Below, piece by piece: positions 25,872-34,047 of a stretch of DNA of 64,000 nt. This DNA is from Arcobacter sp. FWKO B (GTDB taxonomy: Bacteria > Campylobacterota > Campylobacteria > Campylobacterales > Arcobacteraceae), in assembly GCF_014844135.1 (NCBI RefSeq), contig NZ_CP041403.1:2170001-2234000 (forward strand), read 5' to 3'. Both the position numbers and the translations under genes were made by a program. Every line of letters begins with the position of its first letter. Position 1 is the first letter of the stretch. Under the pieces are notes generated by a model, which was not told the DNA's origin, searched no databases, and saw nothing but the letters and a program-made list of their open reading frames with translations.

Positions 25872-26585
25872 ATGAATAGTAAAAATCTAAGAAAACTAAA
25901 AAATGCAAATTTATTAGTTGTTACTTCAGATGCAAATGATGATGTGGTATGTAATATTTGTAGTGACTTCAAAGATACTAAGACTGCTTCAAATCCAGTT
26001 GAAGCTATTGCAAAGTTAAACAATCCACATATTAATACAGATGGTTCTATTTCTCATATAGATATAATATTGATAGATACAAATGTACCTAACTATCAAG
26101 ATTTTGCAAAACAACTTAAGTCAGTAATGCCAACAATTCCAAAAATATTAATATCTGATAAACTTGATGATGATACAATCTTAAGTGCAGTAAATTGTGA
26201 GGCATATACACTATTATCAAAAAATGTATCACATGAAGAACTTAGAGTTGCGGTAATTATGTGTTTAAATCAAGCAAAAAGAGGCGATAAAGTTGAGTTT
26301 GCTAAAGGGATTTATTTTGATGAGTATAGACAACTATTCTTTAGAAAAAATGGTGAACCAATAGATTTAACAAAACTTGAGTTTGGTTTATTGAAACTTT
26401 TATTAGATAGAAGAGGTGATATTACTGATTATGATACAATTAAAGATCAGGTATGGAGAGGCAAAAAAATGTCTATTTTTACTATGAGAAATGTGATTAA
26501 TAAAATAAGACAAAAAACTTATTATGATATAATTAAGAACTTTTCTAATAAAGGTTACGCGATTGACGAACCTAAAAATAGATAA
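25872..26585 (+). CDS. OmpR-family response regulator with atypical receiver
   Basis: A 237-residue regulator. The receiver (about 12-130) keeps a candidate phosphoacceptor Asp69 (IDIILIDTNVP) and a Lys near 120, but the acidic pair usually found at the end of strand one is replaced by LLVVTSDANDD, and an insertion-like loop (NNPHINTDGSIS) is present, so phosphorylation may not work normally. The C-terminal winged helix (about 145-235) is clear: KLEFGLLKLLLDRRGDI, TIKDQVWRGKKMSIFTMRNVINKIRQK and NFSNKGYAI. No kinase is adjacent; it is monocistronic with a consensus promoter. It could be an orphan regulator like HsrA/CosR of this phylum, but sequence likeness to those is not evident. Confidence 0.85.
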   Translation: MNSKNLRKLKNANLLVVTSDANDDVVCNICSDFKDTKTASNPVEAIAKLNNPHINTDGSISHIDIILIDTNVPNYQDFAKQLKSVMPTIPKILISDKLDDDTILSAVNCEAYTLLSKNVSHEELRVAVIMCLNQAKRGDKVEFAKGIYFDEYRQLFFRKNGEPIDLTKLEFGLLKLLLDRRGDITDYDTIKDQVWRGKKMSIFTMRNVINKIRQKTYYDIIKNFSNKGYAIDEPKNR

Positions 26586-26628
26586 TTTTTAAAATTTTTC
26601 AATTAATTTAGCATAGGGGTTGATATTT

Positions 26629-26838
26629 TTGGAAGAAGAAGTTATAATTTCAAAAGAAGATTTGGTATCTTTATTTATCGATAAAAAAATAGTTGATACC
26701 AATCGTGGTTGGTATCTTAACGGTAGTGAGGTTGAAATTATAGCACTTCATGATATCGAACCTAAGTTTTTAAGAGATATTGCAAATGCAAAACTTTATA
26801 AACTTAAGAGAAAAGATGGCAAAAAAATAAACTTATAA
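26629..26838 (+). CDS. Small conserved-looking protein of unknown function (69 aa)
   Basis: The TTG at 26629 is preferred as start because AGGGGT lies 8 bases upstream; a TTG 9 bases earlier overlaps that site. The product (LEEEVIISKEDLVSLFIDKKIVDTNRGWYLNGSEVEIIALHDIEPKF and on) is acidic at the start and basic at the end, predicted soluble, with no motif that I recognise. It is 11 bases upstream of a zinc-ribbon protein gene and probably co-transcribed with it. Confidence 0.7.
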   Translation: MEEEVIISKEDLVSLFIDKKIVDTNRGWYLNGSEVEIIALHDIEPKFLRDIANAKLYKLKRKDGKKINL

Positions 26839-26849
26839 GGTGTAGTATA

Positions 26850-27128
26850 ATGTCACATTGTCCGTTTTGCGGTAAAAAGATAGCTATGAGTAAGGCTTTT
26901 TGTTCAAGAACATGTAAAGAAAATTACTTCCAATTGATAGCTATACAAATACCCAAACCTTTTTTGAAAAGAATTTATATTTTTTGTAATGATGAACAAA
27001 GAGAAGAAGAAATAGAAAATTTTGCAAAAAGACACAACTGGAGAGTTGATCTGCTTAAGACAAAAATAGAAGAAGTAGCCAAAGATAACGGATATATAAA
27101 AGGGATGTCCCCCTCAGCTAAAAAATAG
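26850..27128 (+). CDS. Small zinc-binding protein (92 aa)
   Basis: Two CxxC-type pairs at the N-terminus (CPFCGKKIAMSKAFCSRTC) would bind one zinc ion as a treble clef or ribbon. The rest is basic and helical (REEEIENFAKRHNWRVDLLKTKIEEVA). Family not recognised. It follows the 69-aa gene closely and ends 10 bases from the convergent HIT gene, in front of a long inverted repeat. Confidence 0.72.
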   Translation: MSHCPFCGKKIAMSKAFCSRTCKENYFQLIAIQIPKPFLKRIYIFCNDEQREEEIENFAKRHNWRVDLLKTKIEEVAKDNGYIKGMSPSAKK

Positions 27129-27137
27129 ATTTTAAGA

Positions 27138-27509
27138 TTATAGTAGTTTTGAAATATTTGCAAAAAATATTTCAAAACTACCAAGTTCTAACTTATTTTC
27201 TCTTTGCTTAATTCCCCACATACTTTCTGGAAAATAATCGTCGTTCTCAAATCTAGCCATAATATGAAAATGAACATGAGGTAGATAGTTGCCAAAAGAA
27301 GCTATGTTTATTTTAGTAGGTTTAAAATATTCAAGCATTTGTTTTTCTATAATTTCAAGGGCTCTTAAAATTTCTTGTTTGGTATTTGTGTCACATTCAC
27401 TAAATTCTTTATATGGTGTTGTAGTAAATATTTTTAGCCAAGGGATTTGGCTATGATGAATCTCTACATATATAAACTCATTTTTGTAAATTATATTATC
27501 ATCATACAT
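27138..27509 (-). CDS. HIT-family nucleotide hydrolase
   Basis: A 123-residue histidine-triad protein. The catalytic motif is HVHFHIM near residue 87, preceded by NYLP; the N-terminal part KNEFIYVEIHHSQIPWLKIFTTTPYKEF fits the HIT barrel. HIT proteins hydrolyse nucleoside phosphoramidates or dinucleotides. The ATG at 27509 is chosen because the family core begins there; an extended frame to 27560 lies within the upstream HAD gene. It overlaps that gene's end by 8 bases and belongs to the yggS-HAD-HIT operon. Confidence 0.88.
   Translation of the reverse strand: MYDDNIIYKNEFIYVEIHHSQIPWLKIFTTTPYKEFSECDTNTKQEILRALEIIEKQMLEYFKPTKINIASFGNYLPHVHFHIMARFENDDYFPESMWGIKQRENKLELGSFEIFFANISKLL
27143..27181. 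terminator. 17-bp inverted repeat overlapping the end of the HIT gene
   Basis: A perfect 17-bp stem (arms at 27143-27159 and 27165-27181, GTAGTTTTGAAATATTT and its complement) with a 5-base loop. It starts 15 bases after the zinc protein stop on the plus strand and, on the minus strand, lies inside the last 14 codons of the HIT gene. It probably works as a bidirectional terminator between the convergent genes even though it is coding on one strand. Confidence 0.65.
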
Positions 27510-28125
27510 TGTAAATCTTTTTAATAAGATCTTGAGTAGTATTAACTCCATTTTCACCATGGTATGAAAAACCCCAATTTACCAAAATTGAATTAATATT
27601 GGCATTTTGTGCAGCAAGAAAATCTTTATGACTATCGCCAATCAAAGTAGATTGATTAGAGTGATTTAACTCTTTTATAACTTTATGTATCATATCAGGT
27701 TGTGGCTTTGAGTTTTCAACCATATCTGCACCAACAATATAATTAAAGAAACTATTAATTTCTAAGTGTTTTAACATTTTTTTAGCAAAAATAGAGTTTG
27801 CATTTGTAGCAATGGTTAGTATAAAATCTTTTTGAGTTGTAACCAAAAGTTCTAAAACGCCATCATAAAGGATTAAGTCACTTATACAGTGTTCATGGTA
27901 ATATTCTTCAAATAGTTTTGTTTGTTCTTGTGTAAAAGTAGGGGTTCCATAAAAAAATTCTGCACTATTAATGTGGGGATTGTTTAGATTTTCTAATAGA
28001 TATGATTTTTCCAAAGGTTCTAAATCAAAATTTGCCCTTACATAGTTAATTGTATTTGATATTACATTTCCACTATCAATTAGTGTTCCATCCATATCAA
28101 AAATAAGTAAATCTTTTTTTCTCAT
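27502..28125 (-). CDS. HAD-family phosphatase (phosphoglycolate phosphatase-like)
   Basis: A 207-residue haloacid dehalogenase superfamily protein. Motif I FDMDGTLIDSGNVI, motif II TIATNANS, and motif III/IV KPQPDMIHKVIKEL with IGDSHKDFLAAQNA are all present, with an alpha-helical cap between (GPH-like C1 type). It most likely removes phosphate from phosphoglycolate or a small sugar phosphate. The ATG at 28125 lies 2 bases after the yggS stop; a TTG at 28131 is also possible. It sits between yggS and a HIT gene. Confidence 0.87.
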   Translation of the reverse strand: MRKKDLLIFDMDGTLIDSGNVISNTINYVRANFDLEPLEKSYLLENLNNPHINSAEFFYGTPTFTQEQTKLFEEYYHEHCISDLILYDGVLELLVTTQKDFILTIATNANSIFAKKMLKHLEINSFFNYIVGADMVENSKPQPDMIHKVIKELNHSNQSTLIGDSHKDFLAAQNANINSILVNWGFSYHGENGVNTTQDLIKKIYNV

Positions 28126-28127
28126 TT

Positions 28128-28808
28128 TCAATCTTTAAATAAGGAAGAACCAATTCTTACCATATTGCTACCAAGTTCAATAGCAAGTTCATAATCACTA
28201 CTCATTCCCATAGAACAAATAGTAGCACCATCATTTTTTAGGGTATCAAAGATATTTTTTGTTGTAATGAAGCTTTTTTTGATAAGTTCTTTATCGTCGC
28301 TATGAGCTCCAATGCTCATTACCCCGATAAGCTCTATATTTGTAAAGTCTTGTTTTATTTTTTTATATGTTTCTACCGCAACTTCAGGCATAACACCAGC
28401 TTTGCTTTCTTCTTTTGCACTATTTATCTGAAGTAAGCATTTCATTTTTTTATTTTTTATTTTTAATCTTTTATCAAGTTCATTTGCTAGGTCATAGTCT
28501 TCTAAAGAGTGCATTAAAACAGGAGCTAAATCTATAAGTTGATTTATCTTATTTGTTTGAAGTCTTCCAACAAAATGCCATGATATTGGATAGTCATTAA
28601 GTTGTGAAGATTTTTCTTTTAAATCTTGTACTTTGTTTTCACCAAATGCTCTTTGACCTGAAAGATATAGTGTTTTGATATCATCTGCTGTATTGTATTT
28701 ACTAATTCCAACTAATGACACAATATGATGTGCATTACATTTAAGTCTTGCACTTTCAATTTTTGTAATTATTTCATCAAGATTTTTAACAGATTGTTCT
28801 TTAGTCAT
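28128..28808 (-). CDS. yggS: YggS/PLPBP-family pyridoxal phosphate homeostasis protein
   Basis: A 226-residue single-domain TIM barrel related to alanine racemase N-domains. The PLP lysine is in LVGISKYNTADDI, followed by FGENKVQDLKEKS, WHFVGRLQTNKIN and SMGMSSDYELAIELGSNMVRIGSSLF, the family's end signature. The protein carries PLP and keeps vitamin B6 and amino-acid pools in balance. A strong AAGGAGAT ribosome site precedes the ATG. It lies 9 bases after rseP in the same operon. Confidence 0.93.
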   Translation of the reverse strand: MTKEQSVKNLDEIITKIESARLKCNAHHIVSLVGISKYNTADDIKTLYLSGQRAFGENKVQDLKEKSSQLNDYPISWHFVGRLQTNKINQLIDLAPVLMHSLEDYDLANELDKRLKIKNKKMKCLLQINSAKEESKAGVMPEVAVETYKKIKQDFTNIELIGVMSIGAHSDDKELIKKSFITTKNIFDTLKNDGATICSMGMSSDYELAIELGSNMVRIGSSLFKD

Positions 28809-28817
28809 ATTATCTCC

Positions 28818-29882
28818 TTATCCCCACCAGCCATTTAATATTCTATTTATATCATTATATAGACCTAGTCCCATTAAAAATATCAATATAACCCATCCAC
28901 CTATAGTTAGATTTAATAATACTTTTTCATTTGGTTTTTTTCTAGTTATCATTTCATATAAATTAAACATTATATGTCCTCCATCAAGTGCAGGGATAGG
29001 TAATAGGTTTAATACACCAAGATTAACAGATATTAATGCTGTAATACCCAAAAGTGCCACAAGTCCAACTTCACTTGCATCTGAAATGACTTTGCCAATA
29101 GTAATAACCCCTCCAATTTCACTACTTGGTACAATTCCTTGAATTAATTTCTGAACACCTAAAAAAATCATTTTGCTTGATTCTATAGTTTTTTCATATG
29201 CAAATGCTATAGCTTCAAGTGGTGAGTGTTCAACGGTGATAATTTTTGGTGCAGGAGAAATTCCTATCATTTTTTGTCTAATATCTTCACCAAACATATT
29301 TTTAGAATCCATCATTTGTGGATAAAGTGTTATAGCTCTTTGTTTATTCTCTCTTAAAACAATAAATCTTAGAGGTTCGTTTGATTTTTTGATTATTTTA
29401 CTTAAATCATCCCAGCTTTTGATATCTTTATCATTTATTTTTAAGATAACATCATCAGCCATCAAGCCAGCTTTTTGTGCTGGAGAGTTTTCTAAAACAG
29501 TACCGATTGTTGGAGATATATTATTACTTCCAAGTATTGCAATAAAAAAGAATAATATGGCTGCAAGAAAGAAGTTAGCAAAAGGTCCAGCAAAAAGTAT
29601 TACAATTCTTTGCCATGGTTTTTTTTGGTTATAGCTATCACTGCCACTATCTTGCAAAGTAGGGTGCATATCATCTTGACCTTTCATTTGTACATAACCA
29701 CCAAGTGGTATAGTTGCAACTTGCCAAAGTGTCCCTTTATAATATTTTTTATATATCGGTTTACCAAAACCTATAGAAAACTTATGTACTGTAACCCCAA
29801 AATATCTAGCAGCTAAAAAGTGTCCTAATTCATGTATAAATATAAGAAGTGACAATACCAATAAAAATGTAATCAAACCCAA
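28818..29882 (-). CDS. rseP: RseP-family site-2 zinc metalloprotease
   Basis: A 354-residue intramembrane protease. The zinc site is FIHELGHFLAARYFGV in the first helix and PALDGGHIMFNLYE (LDG motif) in the third; one PDZ domain lies between (about 110-200, SPAQKAGLMADDVILKINDKDIK). RseP enzymes cut anti-sigma factors and signal-peptide remnants in the inner membrane. Translation starts at TTG (29882) after GGGGG. No sigma-E or anti-sigma gene is nearby. Upstream lies a 106-base gap with a repeated AT-rich element, then pgsA. Confidence 0.92.
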   Translation of the reverse strand: MGLITFLLVLSLLIFIHELGHFLAARYFGVTVHKFSIGFGKPIYKKYYKGTLWQVATIPLGGYVQMKGQDDMHPTLQDSGSDSYNQKKPWQRIVILFAGPFANFFLAAILFFFIAILGSNNISPTIGTVLENSPAQKAGLMADDVILKINDKDIKSWDDLSKIIKKSNEPLRFIVLRENKQRAITLYPQMMDSKNMFGEDIRQKMIGISPAPKIITVEHSPLEAIAFAYEKTIESSKMIFLGVQKLIQGIVPSSEIGGVITIGKVISDASEVGLVALLGITALISVNLGVLNLLPIPALDGGHIMFNLYEMITRKKPNEKVLLNLTIGGWVILIFLMGLGLYNDINRILNGWWG

Positions 29883-29900
29883 TGAAAACCCCCAAACAAT

Positions 29901-29940
29901 ATATCTAAAATCTAAAAAGTAAAATCTAAAAAGTAAAATT
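29901..29940. repeat. Intergenic AT-rich repeat, copy 1 (with internal direct repeat)
   Basis: The stretch holds ATATCTAAAATCTAAAAAG, identical over 19 bases to the copies at 44538-44556 and 45354-45372, followed by a second AAAATCTAAAAAGTAAAAT unit. It lies between pgsA and rseP, in the orientation opposite to these genes. Confidence 0.6.
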
Positions 29941-29988
29941 TTTGCTTATTGAAATCTATCACTTATTTTTTTAGATAGCGGATTTTAC

Positions 29989-30516
29989 TTAATTAAAATA
30001 TTCTTTTATATACTCATATCCACTATATAGTGTAATAGCAACAGCAATCCATAATAAAGCAGTTGCAAATGGCCAATTCATTATTAAAAATCCAATAGCA
30101 ATCATTTGAATAACAGTTTTACTTTTTCCCCACATAGATGCAGCTATATTTTTACCTTCAGATATTGCAACGACTCTTAGTCCAGTAATAAAAAATTCTC
30201 TAGTAAGAATTAAAAATACAGCCCAAACATCAGCTCTATCTATAACCATAAGCCCTAAAAAACCTGCTAGCATCAACATTTTGTCAGCAAGTGGATCAAG
30301 TATGGCACCAAGTTTTGTCATTTGTTCCCATTGTCTTGCTATGTACCCATCAAAAAAATCTGTAATACTAGCTATAACAAACAAAAGTCCAGCTATATAG
30401 TCAAACCAGCTAAGGTGCCAACCGTCAAATAGTGGATTGTTTCTATCCACCAAAAACCATAGCATCAAAGGTGCTATGGCAATTCTAAGCATTGCTAAAG
30501 AGTTAGGTAAATTCAT
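29989..30516 (-). CDS. pgsA: CDP-diacylglycerol-glycerol-3-phosphate 3-phosphatidyltransferase
   Basis: A 175-residue membrane enzyme making phosphatidylglycerol phosphate. The CDP-alcohol phosphotransferase motif DGx2ARx8Gx3Dx3D is complete: DGYIARQWEQMTKLGAILDP and on to LADK. The start NLPNSLAMLRIAIAPLMLWFL is typical. Its ATG overlaps the stop of the upstream diguanylate cyclase by 1 base (TAATG), so they are coupled. Confidence 0.93.
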   Translation of the reverse strand: MNLPNSLAMLRIAIAPLMLWFLVDRNNPLFDGWHLSWFDYIAGLLFVIASITDFFDGYIARQWEQMTKLGAILDPLADKMLMLAGFLGLMVIDRADVWAVFLILTREFFITGLRVVAISEGKNIAASMWGKSKTVIQMIAIGFLIMNWPFATALLWIAVAITLYSGYEYIKEYFN

Positions 30517-32357
30517 TAGTAGTTTGTATCCATAGGACTTTCATCACTTAAGAGTGAAGAATCAAAAATAACAACTCTATCTCTACCACTTTCTTTTGCT
30601 TCATAAAGTGCCATATCTGCATATTTAATTGATTTCCAGAAAGTATCACCGTGTTCAGGATACATAGCACCACCAATACTTACTGTCTTATTAAAATAAC
30701 CATTTCCTGCTTTAATTTTTTTAGCAGCAAATGCAATTCTTATTTTTTCAGCTATATCTTTTATGTATGTTGAATCACAATTGTATAATAATACAATAAA
30801 CTCTTCTCCACCAAATCTTACTACAATATCAGATTCTCTAGTATTTTCAATAAGTGTTTGAGCTATAACTCTTATTGCTTCATCACCTACATCATGTCCA
30901 TAAGTATCATTTATCATTTTAAAATAATCTATATCAACCATCAAAATACCATAATTGATTTTACTTCTATTGGCTTGTTTTACCATTTTATCAATAGACT
31001 CTTCAAGATATTTTCTATTATATAGACCAGTTAATGGATCAGTTCTTGCTGATTTTTCAAGTTGTTGCATCAATTTTTTACCAACAATTTCTGGTTTTGC
31101 AGCATCAATATAGTCTTGGATCATAGGGAGTTTTTTTCTAACTCTTGCAGACTCAATTTCATCGTGTGTTACAATAGAAACTACAATATCTAAATCGTTA
31201 GAAATAGAATATGGCACACACATATATTGCTTGTCATTGAATTCAAATTTAGAACATATCTTTTTAAACTGACAAGAATCAACTAAAGAGTTTGTTCTAT
31301 CAGCTCTACAGTTACCATTTGCATTGCAATGTGAATTTTTTTCTATATGAACTTCTGTTGTGGTATGAAGTAGGTTATCTGCTTCAATTATTACAAAATC
31401 TTCTAATTCAACTTTATTCCTTAGAACTTCAGCAATTCTTTCATAAACAGTCTCTAGGTCTTCATCATGTTCTATAGTTTTTCTAAAATTATATATATCT
31501 GAAAGTCTTGAAACGGTATTATTTACCTCTACTAATGGATCTTTTTTCTCACAAAAATCTTGTTTTGTTAAAAAGACATGGATTTTATTTTCTATCTCAT
31601 TAAGCGTTGATTGAAGTTTTTCTAATAACCCATTGACCCAATTTGCAACTTCTTTACTTTCAGTTCTGTGTGAACCGATAACTCTTTTTGAATAATCACC
31701 ATTTTGTGCTGAACTCATAACTTCTTTGATTGAATCAAATAGCGTCATATATGGTCCAATTAGTCTGTTCACAAAAATCATGATAACAACCATCAAAGCA
31801 AATAAGATTAAGACAGCATAAGCAATCGATGAAACACCATAAGTTTTTAGGTCATCTATATTAACAACCATTGAAATAACACCAAGAGTGTCTCCAACTT
31901 TTGCATCATGACAGCTTAAACAATCAATTCTACCAGTTGTTGTTGCAATATATGGAATAGTTACTCTTAATGAACTTGAACCAAATATAGATTCATTTAG
32001 TTCATGTTTAAATTGACCGCTTTGTAAAACCTCTTTGTCAATATCATCCCTTGCGCCTTCATTAATAAAACCAATACCGTATTGTTCAGTAACATTTTGT
32101 CCACGCACAAGCCATAAGTTTTCTAATCCTTCAAGGTTTTCGATCTCTTTTAAAAATACTTCTCTATGATCCATTACACCATTTATCATATGTGCAGTAA
32201 GTCCATGTTTTACACTTTGGGCTATTGTTTCTGCTTTATTGATGGCAGTGTTTATTGAGTAATCTCTAAAGTTATAAACTAAGTTAGCTATCATTATTAC
32301 AAACATAACTACCATTATCATAAAAAGTGAAAAAGAAATACGAGACTGAGTATTCAT
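30516..32357 (-). CDS. Diguanylate cyclase with periplasmic haem-c sensor domain
   Basis: A 613-residue inner-membrane protein. Helix 1 (10-28) and helix 2 (about 175-197) enclose a periplasmic domain with a covalent haem motif CLSCH at 146-150, followed by DAKVGDTLGVISMVV, the pattern of DUF3365/Tll0287-like sensors. The cytoplasmic part has a HAMP-like linker, a GAF-like region with a cluster of five cysteines (344, 350, 362, 368, 380), and a GGDEF domain with active-site GGEEF at 516-520 and an I-site RESD at 507-510. It should make c-di-GMP in response to a redox signal or gas bound at the haem, with product inhibition. It is co-translated with pgsA. Confidence 0.88.
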   Translation of the reverse strand: MNTQSRISFSLFMIMVVMFVIMIANLVYNFRDYSINTAINKAETIAQSVKHGLTAHMINGVMDHREVFLKEIENLEGLENLWLVRGQNVTEQYGIGFINEGARDDIDKEVLQSGQFKHELNESIFGSSSLRVTIPYIATTTGRIDCLSCHDAKVGDTLGVISMVVNIDDLKTYGVSSIAYAVLILFALMVVIMIFVNRLIGPYMTLFDSIKEVMSSAQNGDYSKRVIGSHRTESKEVANWVNGLLEKLQSTLNEIENKIHVFLTKQDFCEKKDPLVEVNNTVSRLSDIYNFRKTIEHDEDLETVYERIAEVLRNKVELEDFVIIEADNLLHTTTEVHIEKNSHCNANGNCRADRTNSLVDSCQFKKICSKFEFNDKQYMCVPYSISNDLDIVVSIVTHDEIESARVRKKLPMIQDYIDAAKPEIVGKKLMQQLEKSARTDPLTGLYNRKYLEESIDKMVKQANRSKINYGILMVDIDYFKMINDTYGHDVGDEAIRVIAQTLIENTRESDIVVRFGGEEFIVLLYNCDSTYIKDIAEKIRIAFAAKKIKAGNGYFNKTVSIGGAMYPEHGDTFWKSIKYADMALYEAKESGRDRVVIFDSSLLSDESPMDTNY

Positions 32358-32381
32358 ATTAGATCCTTAATTGATATTATT

Positions 32382-33149
32382 TTAATTAAAAGTTGTTCCG
32401 CCATCTATTACTATTGTTTGTCCAGTTAACCAGCTACACTCATCTGTACATAAAAAATATGCCATACCAGATAAATCTTGTGCTTCACCCATTCTAGAAA
32501 GAGGGCTTCTTTTTACTACTTCAGCTTTTACTTCTTCGTAATTTGGGAATTTTTTAAGTGCATCAGTATCAATAGGTCCACCACTTACACAATTTACTCT
32601 TATATTATATTCTCCAAGTTCCGCTGCAGCGTATTTTACCATTGTTTCAACAGCATTTTTACTATTGCCATGTCCAGCGTAATTTGGTGTATATACTAAA
32701 TTTCCAGTTGAACTAAGGCTGATAATACTTCCACCACCAACTTTCATCATCCTTTTTGCTGCTTCTTGTGCACCAACAACAAATGCTAAAACTGTAGCTG
32801 TATAGATATTGTTTAGACCTTTTGTTTTAAGTCTCATAAAAGGTGCAAATCCACCAACAACAGAACGACCAGATATAATTGCATTTGAAATAAAATAATC
32901 AACTCTATCAAAATCTTTGTCGATTTCATTAAATAAATCTTTATATGTATCAGGCTCTAGAATATCAAATTTATATCCTTTAGCCTTAATCCCATAGGTA
33001 TTTTGAAGATCATTTTCTATCTCTTTTGCTATTTCTTCATTTGAATTATATGTAAATGCTATATCTATGCCAGCTTTTGCAAATCTATATGCGATAGCCT
33101 TTCCTATACCTTTTGTAGCACCACTAATTACTAAAACTTTATTACTCAT
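32382..33149 (-). CDS. fabL: FabL-type enoyl-ACP reductase (SDR family)
   Basis: A 255-residue short-chain dehydrogenase. The NAD(P) site is SGATKGIGKAIAYRFA, and the active site is Tyr157-x6-Lys164 (YAGHGNSK) in place of the usual SDR YxxxK. The Y-x6-K spacing marks enoyl-ACP reductases of the FabI/FabL group, and the long insert VVGGFAPFMRLKTKG fits FabL. It would reduce enoyl-ACP in the last step of fatty acid elongation. In Campylobacter the homologue after dapA is often labelled 7-alpha-hydroxysteroid dehydrogenase. It lies 10 bases after dapA. Confidence 0.82.
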   Translation of the reverse strand: MSNKVLVISGATKGIGKAIAYRFAKAGIDIAFTYNSNEEIAKEIENDLQNTYGIKAKGYKFDILEPDTYKDLFNEIDKDFDRVDYFISNAIISGRSVVGGFAPFMRLKTKGLNNIYTATVLAFVVGAQEAAKRMMKVGGGSIISLSSTGNLVYTPNYAGHGNSKNAVETMVKYAAAELGEYNIRVNCVSGGPIDTDALKKFPNYEEVKAEVVKRSPLSRMGEAQDLSGMAYFLCTDECSWLTGQTIVIDGGTTFN

Positions 33150-33159
33150 TCTTTAACCT

Positions 33160-34047
33160 TTAAGAAATTATATCATATTTTGTTATAATTTGTTCAATTT
33201 TTTTCAAATTATCAGCAGATGGTGGTGTTAATGGAAGTCTAAATTCTAATGTTTCAAGTAATCCAGCAATATACATTGCAGCTTTAATAGGTATTGGATT
33301 TGATTCACAAAATAGTATTTTATTTAATTCAAATAAATCATTGTTAATCTCTCTTGCATCTTGAATTTTACCATCTCTAGCCAAATGAATTAGTTTTGCC
33401 TTTAAATCAGGAACAAGATTTGCTGTAACTGATATACATCCACTTCCACCGATACACATCATAGGTAAATCTACAGCATCATCACCACTTACTACTTCAA
33501 GTCCAGGTGCTAGTTTTAGTAGTTCAATGGCTCTATCTAAGCTTCCTGTTGCTTCTTTGATTGCATAAATATTGCTAACATCATTATATAATCTAGCAAC
33601 TGTGGCTGGAAGAATGTCTACGCCAGTTCTTCCTGGTACATTATATAACATTACAGGAATTTCGACTGAACTTGCTATTGATTTATAATGTTGATAAAGT
33701 CCTTCTTGTGTAGGTTTGTTATAATATGGAGTTACTGACAATATTGCATCAGCACCTATTTTTTGTGCAAATTTAGCCATTTCAACAGCTTCATGAGTTG
33801 CATTACTTCCAGCACCTGCAATTACTTTTACATTTGTACCTTTACAAGCACTTACTGCTATTTCTATACATTGTCTATCTTCTTCGTATGTCAAAGTTGC
33901 ACTCTCTCCAGTTGTTCCTACAGGTACAATTGCATCTATGCCAGCTGAAATTTGTCTTTTTATTAATTTTTCATATGTATTTGTGTCTAGTTTTCCATTT
34001 TTAAATGGCGTTATAAGTGCTGTCATTGCACCGATAATGTTACTCAT
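33160..34047 (-). CDS. dapA: 4-hydroxy-tetrahydrodipicolinate synthase
   Basis: A 295-residue TIM-barrel lyase that condenses pyruvate and aspartate semialdehyde in lysine and diaminopimelate synthesis. Signatures: IGAMTALITPFKNGKLD, VPVGTTGESATL, the catalytic Tyr in MLYNVPGRTGVD and the Schiff-base Lys in AIKEATGSLDRA. Three in-frame ATG codons occur; the third (34047) is preferred because AAAAAGGA lies 7 bases upstream, whereas the first almost touches it. The start lies within the end of the M16 peptidase gene. The order pyrD-M16-dapA-SDR is the same as in Campylobacter jejuni. Confidence 0.95.
   Translation of the reverse strand: MSNIIGAMTALITPFKNGKLDTNTYEKLIKRQISAGIDAIVPVGTTGESATLTYEEDRQCIEIAVSACKGTNVKVIAGAGSNATHEAVEMAKFAQKIGADAILSVTPYYNKPTQEGLYQHYKSIASSVEIPVMLYNVPGRTGVDILPATVARLYNDVSNIYAIKEATGSLDRAIELLKLAPGLEVVSGDDAVDLPMMCIGGSGCISVTANLVPDLKAKLIHLARDGKIQDAREINNDLFELNKILFCESNPIPIKAAMYIAGLLETLEFRLPLTPPSADNLKKIEQIITKYDIIS

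Noticed and set aside
27510-27560. N-terminal extension of the HIT protein
   Set aside because: The extra codons lie inside the HAD gene and encode a Leu/Lys run unlike the family; the ATG at 27509 fits the domain start.
29901-29940. Tandem short repeats considered as a CRISPR array
   Set aside because: Units are under 25 bases, lack regular spacers and no cas genes are in the window.
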